This document shows positions 13,601 to 23,300 of a DNA stretch of 64,000 nt, piece after piece. A program made the translations under genes and the position numbers. How positions within the stretch are numbered: position 1 is the stretch's first letter; every line of letters begins with the position of its first letter. The stretch spans positions 3,410,001-3,474,000 of the forward strand of contig NC_051100.1 of assembly GCF_901709675.1 (NCBI RefSeq), written 5' to 3'. Origin of the DNA: Syngnathus acus. Taxonomy: Eukaryota > Chordata > Actinopteri > Syngnathiformes > Syngnathidae. The notes under the pieces are model-generated. The model saw only the letters and a program-made list of their open reading frames with translations, did no database searches and was not told the DNA's origin.

Positions 13601-15254
13601 ACATGAAGGCTCCTGAAGTCACCGGCCAGGTTGCTCTGCCCCCGGTAAGAACCGACATGCCGAGTGACGAGGTGTCACGGCCCGATTTGTCGAGTCGACA
13701 GACATGAGCTGGGTCAACGTTATATAATGATGTAATCCCTCTCAAGCAATGCTATTGTTTCTCTGAGAAAAGGCTCCTTATTCTACTTAGACTAAGTCGA
13801 GGTTCAGCCTACTTTTCTCTCAGATTTCCACTCTCCTCCTTGAACACACTTTGTGTTAAAAATAAACACCAGAGGATTTGTCGGTTTTACCCCCAAAACG
13901 ACCAACAATTATGGCCCATTTCTCTCTCGACCCTCGCTTTCTAATCAGGTTGCGTAACGTTCAATTAAGAGAGGCGAAGTTGTTTCTCGCAGCTCGGCTT
14001 AGTTTGTGCAAAATCACGTACAGCCTTCCTCTCTCAGTCGAGCGCAAACACGGCGGAGAGCGGACGCCTCGGAGTACGCTGATTGCCACGGTTGTTTCTT
14101 AAAGGGCAAAAGGACCAACCTGCGCAAGCCCGGCTCGGAACGGATCGACCACGACATGCGAGTCAAGTTCAACCCGCTGGCCCTGCTGCTCGACTCGTCT
14201 CTGGAGGGAGAGTTCGATTTGGTCCAGAGAATTATCTACGAGGTAAACACTCCAACCAATGTGCACCACGTTTGGGGTTCACGCGTGACGTTTTTTTTTC
14301 CTCACCTTCACGCTCAGGTGGAGGACCCGAGCCAGCCCAACGACGAAGGCATCACCGCGCTACACAACGCCGTGTGCGCCGGACACACGGAGATTGTCAA
14401 GTTTCTCGTCCAGTACGGCGTCAACGTCAACGCCGCAGACAGTGACGGCTGGTGAGTTAGTTTCACGATGACATCAGAACTTTTTAACTCATTTTCTCCC
14501 CACTGAAGTAAAAATAACATATTCCAAGCGATATTTTCTCCTTGTTTATTGAGAAAAACAAAAAATGGATTTCTTAGCCAGTCTTTCTTCTTGGGCCACA
14601 GGACGCCTCTTCACTGCGCCGCTTCCTGCAACAACGTTCAAGTGTGCAAGTTCCTGGTGGAGTCGGCCGCCGCAGTCTTCAACACCACATACAGCGACAT
14701 GCAGACGGCAGCCGACAAGTGCGAGGAGTTGGAGGACGGTTACACCCAGTGCTCCCAGTTTCTCTACGGTCAGTCACTATACCCATATAAATTTATAATC
14801 GTGATCATTGATGAGGTTGGACATTAAAACACCAAAATGTTCAACAAAAAACATACAATGGAATTTGTGCCCAGGCGTTCAAGAGAAGATGGGCACCATG
14901 AACAGGGGCGTGGTCTACGCCCTGTGGGACTTCACGGGGGAGAATCCAGACGAGCTGTCCTTCCGCGAGGGGGACTGCATGACGGTCCTCCGCAGGGAAG
15001 ACGAGGACGAGATCGAGTGGTGGTGGGCGCGCCTGGGAGACAAAGAAGGCTACATTCCCCGCAACCTACTTGGGGTAAGACCAAAATTCAGGCCATTTTA
15101 CTGAGTAGGCCATTTTTTTTTTTAAGTCTTTGGAATTGTTTAAAAAAAAAAAAAAAAAACTGCTCCGAAGACTCAGCTCGGTTGTTATCTTTTTTTTTTT
15201 TGCCTCTTGTAGCTGTACCCACGAATAAAACCACGGCAGAGAAGCCTCGCTTAA
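1625..15254 (+). CDS. tp53bp2: ASPP2 / tumor protein p53-binding protein 2
   Basis: Coding exons: 1625-1633, 6937-7084, 7618-7731, 8487-8557, 8775-8876, 9239-9413, 9483-9664, 9730-9894, 10624-10671, 10887-11073, 11223-11279, 11969-12058, 12163-12284, 12348-12714, 12797-13644, 14105-14242, 14318-14451, 14602-14768, 14875-15074, 15213-15254. All phases agree, giving 1121 residues against about 1128 in human ASPP2. ASPP proteins bind p53, PP1 and other partners and promote p53 pro-apoptotic transcription; they also act at cell junctions. Visible parts: ubiquitin/RA-like N-terminus (1-91), coiled coil with [20 protein letters not shown] (about 119-320), proline-rich region (about 490-895) with a PPPPY WW ligand near 862, RVKF PP1 motif near 914, ankyrin repeats (about 920-1045), SH3 (about 1056-1115) and the tail [12 protein letters not shown] (not RVRF), KVRPFSMF and QRSLA point to ASPP2 rather than ASPP1. 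Which teleost copy (a or b) cannot be decided here. Confidence 0.96.
1634..6936 (+). other. tp53bp2 large first coding intron
   Basis: No coding sequence is recognisable. The intron holds homopolymer runs (poly-G at about 3500-3513, poly-A at 4903-4919) and many short chance frames. The only motif pair I can name is a CACGTG E-box next to an RFX-type X-box at 5978-6000. Confidence 0.6.
5978..6000 (+). promoter_or_regulatory. E-box plus RFX-like X-box motif
   Basis: CACGTG at 5978-5983 is followed within four bases by GTTGCTATGGAAAC at 5987-6000. The latter fits the RFX X-box consensus, an imperfect inverted repeat of two half-sites. It lies inside the first coding intron of tp53bp2. Function is inferred from the motif alone. 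Confidence 0.35.
12797..13644 (+). other. tp53bp2: Large tp53bp2 proline-rich exon with PPxY
   Basis: This 848-base exon encodes residues about 613-895. It starts with the conserved VYGKPVIP and includes [15 protein letters not shown], the block [16 protein letters not shown], and near its end the YPPPPY WW-domain ligand (about 13546-13563) that in human ASPP2 is the YAP-type contact. Between 13200 and 13540 the sequence is proline-rich and poorly conserved in my recollection of the mammalian protein. The donor is CCG then GTAAGA at 13645. Confidence 0.9.
14105..15254 (+). other. tp53bp2: tp53bp2 RVKF, ankyrin and SH3 exons
   Basis: Exons 14105-14242, 14318-14451, 14602-14768, 14875-15074 and 15213-15254 encode the p53/PP1-binding C-terminus. 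[12 protein letters not shown] lies at about 14160-14195. Ankyrin signatures are [20 protein letters not shown] and [20 protein letters not shown]. The SH3 domain contains [22 protein letters not shown] and NLLGLYP. The stop is TAA at 15252-15254. Confidence 0.95.
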
Positions 15255-16500
15255 GGATTCCTGCACATTTCAACACACTCACACAAACACACACACGCAC
15301 ACAATGTCTTAAACAATCCGGGAAGAGAAGGAAACTGCTGCAATGAAGAAACACTAAACCGGAGGTGGGGAGCCCGCAGCACCGTATGGGCCACATGCAG
15401 AAAATTAAAAAAAAACTCAGAGGGCCCATTAGAAATTTTTTTTTGACATATTTGTTCATAAGTTTAGTAAGGACCTCTGAGGACTTTTTTGGACCAAGGT
15501 TCCCCACCTCTGCACTAAAATGAAGGATCAACTAATGAACACTTTGTGGCCCAACTGTGGCACTTTTTTTTTTTCACACTAATGGCGTTTCTGTCCACGG
15601 TTCCACGATTTGGTTTTATTTGTGTTACCATTATCCGAATCCCTAAAGTGACCGAAACTGTGGATTTAAACGGAACACGGCAGTATTTGACATTTTTTTA
15701 CCCGACTGTTAGGTTCCTGGTTCATTAGTTGAACAGCGTCAAATGCTCAGTTACAGTGACAATCTTTTAGCGGAGGCTTGTTTCAAATGGACTCTGCCTC
15801 TTTTTGTATATCTGCACTGGAGCTGTGTACATTCTAAATAGCTGAATAGCATAGCTAAAAACAAATCCGCGTACAAGTCGATGAATTTCTCTTCGTCATG
15901 TGGCCGATGACACCGGAGAGCCTTTGAGATGATTAGAAATCAAGAATATCGTAGCAGTTTGAGCATTGATCTGTTATCCTTGATGTGCTGCTTACGATTA
16001 ATTGTAAGGTATTACGAGTAATCGGAGAAGAAGAAAAAAAACTAAGACAGTCACTCTGCTAGTGTGCTGAATTGTCTAAAGAACATCAAGGATATTTAAA
16101 TAAATGCTCAAAAGAGCTTTCCATAGCTAGTTTTGTTTTGGTTGAGATGCCACTATATGCTCTTTAGTCACAAACTAGTGATTTGACGCCATGGGAGTAA
16201 AAAATGACTCCCAATTCTCAGCCATTCGCCGGCTAATGCAAAAATGTACAGTGACAGGTCCAGCAGATGACCACAAAAGCAAGTTAACTATATGATGACT
16301 ACCCATGTTTTCCTAATTCAGACATTCTCGGTCAAATCTATCAGACTGGACTACTTACTAATAGTTAGCCATGCATATCTCACAGTGCAGATATATTTAT
16401 TTTTGTTACTATGTTTCCGTATGCTGTCTACGAAGTATACCCTCAAATGTACTGTAGTATTTTCAACATTTATAATAAAAATGCTTTGTACCACGCAAAG
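15255..16500 (+). other. tp53bp2: tp53bp2 3' untranslated region
   Basis: The likely 3' UTR follows the stop codon. AATAAA signals lie at 16099-16104 and 16474-16479, and a further one at 17451-17456. It includes an inserted hAT-like element (15360-15512) and poly-T/poly-A runs. The true cleavage site is not determinable here. Confidence 0.55.
15360..15512. mobile_element. hAT-like non-autonomous element (MITE)
   Basis: The 153-bp unit begins CGGAGGTGGGGAGCC and ends GGTTCCCCACCTCTG, so the ends are imperfect inverted repeats of the CAGAGGTGGGGAACC type seen in hAT-family elements. It is flanked by an 8-bp near-perfect direct repeat, CACTAAAC (15352-15359) and CACTAAAA (15513-15520), the target-site size expected for hAT. 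It has no coding capacity and sits in the tp53bp2 3' UTR. Confidence 0.65.
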
Positions 16501-17642
16501 CCTTTTGTTTTCCTTTTACTCAAGATTTGCACGTCATGGTCTACAAGGTTATGATCACTTTTTAAGTATGTTCCGAATAAGTGAAATTGAATGTGGTCTA
16601 CAAAACTCTTAATTAAAATATGAAATTATTTTTCACGGGAAATTGTACATTGCTTTGTCTGTAGAGCTGCATTCTGCCCCCTGGTGGCCAAGGCGAGCAC
16701 GCCAGAATACGCAATTTGATTAACTCTTAACGTTCTATTGAATTTTATTACTCATTCAATTCAAATTGTCATTTTTTGGGGGTCAGGTGGTGTCATCCCC
16801 AAATGACTATAGCCAATGTGAAAGACCTGCAGGCTGACCATTCATGCAGTTTAGATCTAATCTATAGTTGGGCAGGAGATTAATGGGGGGGGGGTAGAGT
16901 TCTGTCCTCGTCCCCCTTAGGGTATTTCAATAGGATGTCTGCGCCTTCCAGACTTACTCATTAGGTATCAAGACAGCCTCAGTGATTTGGATCTTGGATC
17001 TGCCCCATCAGCACAGCAGTATTTCTCATGTCTGCAAACAGCTCGAGGTGGAATGCGGCAGTACAGTAAAGTCCCAATGAGTTTTTCCTCAAATATTCTT
17101 GGTGCAACATTCCGACTCATCGGGTCCGTAGGCAAAGTTTTGTTTGCATTTGTGTCTCTTAATCACTGACTCAGCATTTTGCAAAACCACACTAATTAGT
17201 AACATCGATAAAACAGCAGTTGGGATTTTTCAGGATTTATTACACTTGCATGGTTAGAGCATCAAAATTGAGAGGCAGGGATCCCCCTGGACTGGTCCCC
17301 AGAAAATCACAGGCCACCGAGAAACTCCACTTCGGAACGTTTGACTCCCAAAGATGCCACACGATGGTGCCAAAGCACTATTTTATATCACACTGCACAA
17401 GAATACAGATGTTTTTTTGACAAACTTGCAAACCTGAGAAACGCAGCTCCAATAAAGTTGATTTAGCCTGCAGTTCTTCAAATGTCCTGCTGGTGTCACT
17501 GCTGCTCCTCTCACTCAGGTTTTAAACAGGTTGCTCGAGTCTACCCTTTTTTTTTTCTTTTTTTTTTTTAAACCTCGAGTCCACTCGCGACACCAAGCTC
17601 ACTTGCACTCTGCCGCACCGCAGACGACGCCTCTTCGCCGGG

Positions 17643-17865
17643 CATAAAAAAAGCGGCTTTTATCGTTTAAAGTGAACTGGCACGTAAGAGGTTTTTAGAA
17701 GGGACAAGTGTGAACGTCGTGGGCGGGTTTGGCTCGCTGAGTCTTCCCGTTTGGTCGCTGTTGAATTGCAGGTCTGTCAAACAGGACTAAAGTCCACTTG
17801 CAATAAACAGTACGTGGAAGACTATTTCCTGCTTTCTTCTTCTTCACGATTTCTACGTGATTAAG
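17643..17865 (+). promoter_or_regulatory. sema4g: Possible sema4g promoter and leader exon
   Basis: A TATA-like CATAAAAAAAG at 17643-17653 lies about 220 bases upstream of a strong donor (TTAAG then GTAAGA at 17866). The next good plus-strand acceptor before the sema4g start codon is at 20242-20243 (TTCTTTCAG). The pair would make a 5' untranslated exon for sema4g. This is inference from signals only; chance donors of this quality do occur. Confidence 0.3.
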
Positions 17866-18060
17866 GTAAGACTTAAACACCACATAGCAGACTTTCAAAT
17901 AGCTTTACTCATCGTGATTTCTTCTCTCATGATGCTTAATAAGGATTTTTTTGACAAATCATTCAACCAGTGTGTGATCTAATCAACTGAAACCAGTATT
18001 TTGAATTACTATCACGTGTCATCTGTGTACGTGGGCGAGAGGGGGAAAAACTTAAAGTAC

Positions 18061-18160
18061 AGGTGTCAAACTCAAGGACCGGGGCCCAAATTTGGTTCGC
18101 CCCATCAATTTTGTGGCCTACCCAAGTGTCTAGATTTAATTTTTGACAGCAAGTCTGTAC
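18061..18160. repeat. Dispersed repeat fragment, family A copy 1
   Basis: Beginning AGGTGTCAAACTCAAGGACC, this stretch matches 41555-41660 over about 70 bases with gaps. The word 'GTGTCAAAC..GGCCCG..GTGGCC' is a common interspersed repeat in fish genomes. The start resembles hAT ends, but no second terminus is visible, so it is probably truncated. Confidence 0.5.
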
Positions 18161-20243
18161 CAAATTGCAATTTCCATCTGCTCAAAGTCTGCTAACTCAA
18201 AGTTCACATTGGAGTGACCTGACTTGTGAGTTGTTATCTACCCTTAGTTTCATTTTGACTTGTGATACCATAGAAGTCAAATCCACTAACTTCACAATAA
18301 GATGCTGTTTGGCAAGTAGTGAATCATTCTTGTACTACCGGTTAACCTCTGCCTGACACTCAAAAGTTTCCATGTTCTTGCCGCACTTTTCCGTTTGACA
18401 TTTGCATGTCTGTGCGGGTTGTCACCGACTTCCTTCGGAAATAAAATATTCACTAAAGATGCTGATTATTAAATGTATTCATGTGTGCATATTGCAAACA
18501 GAACAGGTTTGCTTTGACCAACCAATCAGCGGACAGCATCCTGTGCGGATTATTTTAAAATCGGATTGATTCTGGAAATTTTTCACTTTTAGTCATCTAG
18601 AACATGCACCAACAGTACTGATTTTAAAGGGCAGATTAGACTGACGTGGCAACACAAAAACTTAAATCTAATTGGATAAAAAGACAACATGCACATTCTG
18701 GAAGCTGCACTGAGATAAAGAAAATAAATTGTTAGGATAAACTCATTATGATTATTTTTGAACCAGCTGAGAAGACCACAAACATTGAGAATGGAGTCAG
18801 TGTGGAAATGACTGGCGACATAGTTGAATGAACTCATGTTTGTGCTGTGTGTCCATGGTACAATGTTTCTATTCTCCTATTGAATATTGATTGCATCCTT
18901 GTTCCCTGACTCCAAACCAGGGCACACAATTTGGTCATTTTTGCTGATTACAAAGCTGAAGCAAAAGAAAGAACGAATCATCCTCAACTGCCGCCGTCTT
19001 TTGTCTGAGCGACGCAAGTCTTACAAAGTCGATAGACTCAATACAAACACAAAAGTGCAGAGTCAAACAAAGAAGGCTTATTAAAATCGCGCCTGTCGTC
19101 TTTTCTACTTGTTGTCTCACAAAGACGCACATGCCTTGGTACAAAGAGTGTCAAGTCTTTTTTTTGTACTGTTGATGAAGTCGCCTTGTCATATATTTTT
19201 TTCCGCTGCTAAAACAGTAAACGTGTGTGCAAGTCCGAGCTCTATTTAAATGTGTGGCGTGTCAGACAATATATTCGCTTCCGCCTCTTCTTTGTTTTGT
19301 ACTTGTGTAAAAGCCTCCCCAATTTCTTTTTCTTAAGACCACATCAGCACCACTTTGGCAGACTGATGAAGCGGCCGTCTGAAAGCATGGAGAGGCCTTG
19401 ACAGTCATTTTGCACGAGCCAGATAAATGACTCCTAAAGGGCTCCTTGGCGCGCTTCCCCCGCAACCCGATCAAAGGAGCTTAGATGAGTCTGTAAAGGC
19501 AACTGGCACCTTTGTTATTGCCAACCCTCGGGGTGAAAGTCCGTCACAAGCTCAAAGCCGCGACTGTCGGAATTGATGTACGCTATATTTCCGAGACATC
19601 GAGATATAAGTTTGCAAAATCGTCTCAATAAGCCCCGCCTGAAAATAAACAGGAAATCTGTCATTTTGGTTTGATTAATTTGGTCATTTCCAAAATCGGC
19701 ATGGGAGTACCACACTTTTTTTTTTTTTAATACATGAGGCTAAAGGAAATTAGCATAGACATTACAGTAATCATAAATCTCAACTGCTGCTTTAAGACAC
19801 ACAGAGCAGCAACACAAACAACCAAAGCATAAAAAAAACACACATAATATTCAACACTGTATATTTAAACAGCAAAATGTTCAATCAAACCACACAGTTT
19901 GCCTAATGAAAGTCTGCTAGCTAAATGCATATACGTTATGCAAAATACCGTAGCTGGGCCATGCGAGATACTGTGAGACTGGTTACACGCCTCTGCTGTG
20001 CTGTTGTTTGCATATTTGAAAAGTCAAAGGAGCACATTCAGTATTTACACATGCACACCTGCGGGCTTGTCACCATGTCCTAGCGGACTCCTGTGACAAT
20101 AGTTATATATAATTTCATATGATTATTTAGTAACCATTCCTATTTATTTTGGGGTGGAGCAAAACACTTATTTTAATTATTCAAATACATTTTTTTCCCC
20201 CCCCAATAATGTTTTTGGGTGGATGTGTCTTCTCTTCTTTCAG

Positions 20244-20344
20244 GTCCTTGCAGTGAACCAGGCAGCCAGTGTGTGAATATGTTTGTGTGAGCTTTTTCGC
20301 TGGTGCATGCATCCTGCTCACTGAGTGTGTGTGTGTGTGTGGAG
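20244..20344 (+). other. sema4g: sema4g 5' leader with GT repeat
   Basis: A pyrimidine-rich acceptor ends at 20243. The leader contains a tiny upstream ORF, ATG at 20307 closed by TGA at 20322-20324, then a 17-base GT run (20325-20341) that ends three bases before the sema4g start codon at 20345. Confidence 0.55.
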
Positions 20345-23300
20345 ATGAAGGCGGCCCGCTCCTCATCACTGCGGCTCCTGCTGCTGGTTAGCTGCTGTGT
20401 GTGCGTGGCGGCCGCCTACCCATTCAGACCGCCGCTGGATCTCGACGTGACTCCGCGTGTCACCGTCTTGAGCAATAGTAAGCGTGTTGTGTGTCACTCA
20501 ATCATCCAAAAGTGCTCATTAACCATCATTAACCACAACATTAGGTACACCCGTTCAATTTATTGCCACACCCGCCAACAGAAGGTTACTGACAACATTA
20601 AAACAAAGAGAATTATTCATTTTGTTGTTAAAAAAAAACAAGCTGTAACCTTAATGCTAAATAGCATCCATGTTGCAGTTTAAACAGCAAATTGAACACA
20701 AACAGTGCAGTAACATGTTGACAAACAATGAAATTGTTATTCTCTGCAACAAATAACTGATATTAGTGTCGTACCGACGAGATGGAAGAAGAGTTGAGAT
20801 GTCTCAATGAACAGGATATTCGTATCCCCCAAGTGGCTCATTTTGAAAATTCATTTTAATTATGCATTATTGTATGATTTTATAAAGTCTAATAGTGCTG
20901 CTTTTGCTTATCAAATTACAAAACAGTTTTTGGTTAGAAGAGTGGAATATATATCTATCTATTTGTAACAGTGTGAGATTCAACATTTTTTCTGTGATCT
21001 TTATACTTCATGTCGTTATCTTTATTTTCTTAAACTAAAACACTCTTCTGACGCAGCTCCTTTTTTTGTTCCCCACATCGCGACATCTTCCGCCAGTCTG
21101 TCATATCACCCGTGGCACTTCGTCTCTCAGTCCTTCCGTTCGGATCCCCGCAGAGACTGACGGCGCTTTGACTTTTTTTGAGGGGTGCACCGTTACCATG
21201 ACGACTGTCGCGCTCGACGTCGACTAACACCTGTGACGATACATCATTTTATCACATTATTCTTTTCCAGCCTCCAATAAAACCAGTGCGCTAGTTATAA
21301 TATAATTAAATATAATGTAAAAAAAAAAATAGACAGTTTTTATAGCATGATTTCACACTTTAATTCAATAAATATTTGCCGGTCCATCTGGAATGCACGC
21401 TTTAGCCACTAGGCGGCAGTATAAACACGTACACGAAGAAGATCGTAAATAAGTCAAGTCAAGTCAAGTCAAGTTTATTTGTATAGCCCTAAATCACAAG
21501 CAGTCTCAAAGGGCTTCACATAGACAAAAATTGACAATTATTCTCAAAGCATGTTGAAATAAAAGAATCTGTTCGAATATCCGTTTTTATGACTTTAAGA
21601 GTCTAACTACTGCAACTTTAATGCTAGTTTCATTAGCATACCTATGGAATTTTGCATTGGCTGTTAGCATTAAGATAAGACACATTAGTACAGCAAAGTT
21701 ATCTCACCTGAGCTGCATCAAGTGCAGTTCTGATCTACAATCTGCTTTAGTTTTCTGTTCATTGCTCTTATTTTAAATTCATTAGTGCTCACTTTTGAGG
21801 TCAAAAAAATCCCGCGTGAAGGCTTTTATATGTAAATGCCGTCATTCCTGTCATCTAGCCACATTGTATCTTAGCAACCTCATGAAGGTACAGACCACCA
21901 GCCAGATGATTAAATCTGTTTTTTTGCACTGTGGGTTGTTCATCGGAAAACGCTGAGGAAAAAAATTACAAATCTAGCCCACCCCCAAAAAAATGACACT
22001 CGCTGATAACGCTTGTATGACTATCAACAATGTTACGTCACCACTGGTGATGAATTTAGTATTCTACAAAAGTGCCATATTTTGATGCACAGCTATAACT
22101 TTTACCTCCAGTATCTTGGGATGATGTTACTTGTCTTACCGGGTGCTTATCTTTCTCTCCCAACAGCGTATCAAAATGTACCCTTTCACCTCCAATCTTG
22201 TATGCAGCAACTACTACGTGCCTCAGCTTGTTATTACTTCATCGTATGACGTTAAACCGAACCCTGACCAAATTTTATCTCACAGTTCTATTGCATTCAC
22301 TTTTGTTTCCCTTAGATATGAAAATATCAGAATTTTGACTTTTGCTTTATGAAATTTGGACAGCACCAGAACAAAGCCACGTAAGTGACGAATAGCAGCT
22401 AGCTTAATGCTAGGCTACCGTTGTTTTTCTTAATACTCGATAAATCTGTCAATTTAGTTTTCAATTTCATCCGTCGATTCAAAATCTGCTCATTATTTCA
22501 AATTGCCAGTCCAGAAAATTTCCCAAAATGAAGAATACGATTCAGCAACTAATGTGTTCTGTAAAATGTCATCAAAGGTTCATCATTGTTTTTCGAATGT
22601 AAAAACAAAAGTTTGATTTGGATTCAACATAAAGATAATCATCCTTGATGATGTAATCTCACAGCGGAATCCTCAAGGTATCGTCTCGGAGCATTGTGTT
22701 TGCCCACGGTGAGCCGCTCATAGTGTGCACGCTCACGGAGGCAAAGTTATTGTCCGGGAAATCCCACGCAGCCATCCGCTAATACTCCTCCTCCTCCCGC
22801 TGAGAGGGAGTCAGCACACAATCAGACAGCAGAAATGAAACGCGACGCGTCAGCTGAGGTGGGAGGAAGTTAGAAATGCGCAAGTCACAAGTCAATCCCG
22901 AGTTACTGTGGCTAAAGGCGAGGAACGCATTTCAAGCAAGGCGGATGACGTTGGTATAAATTCAAGAGTTTACTATCAAACTGAAGATGAAACAAAGACA
23001 ATTGAGCTAGTCCATTTAGCTTCATGCTAGCATTTTGTGAAGTACAGTCTTTTTTTGTGTTAAAAACATTTTTATATAGGGACATGGAACAGATTAATGG
23101 CATTTCCATTCATTTCAGTATGGACAGACGATTTGATTTACAGACACTAAAGAGAAAATTCGAAGGAAAAACTGCCACGGTTGTTGAGAACGGCAACTGT
23201 TTGTTTTTTTCGACTAATATTGTTTACATTTGTCGTGACCCTCCAGTCGTATTATTTAGAACTTCCTTTTTCTAGAACAGCAATTCCAAAATAGCTTGGC

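Larger units (their letters stand above)
16501..20243. other. Spacer between tp53bp2 and sema4g
   Basis: No coding gene is seen. It contains a CTCF-like motif (CTGCCCCCTGGTGG, 16674-16687), an alternative poly(A) signal (17451), a possible sema4g leader exon ending at 17865, and a dispersed-repeat fragment at 18061-18160. The rest is AT-rich and featureless to me. Confidence 0.5.

Noticed and set aside
1625-15254. Assignment to ASPP1 (ppp1r13b)
   Set aside because: [22 protein letters not shown] and QRSLA fit ASPP2 better than the ASPP1 counterparts.
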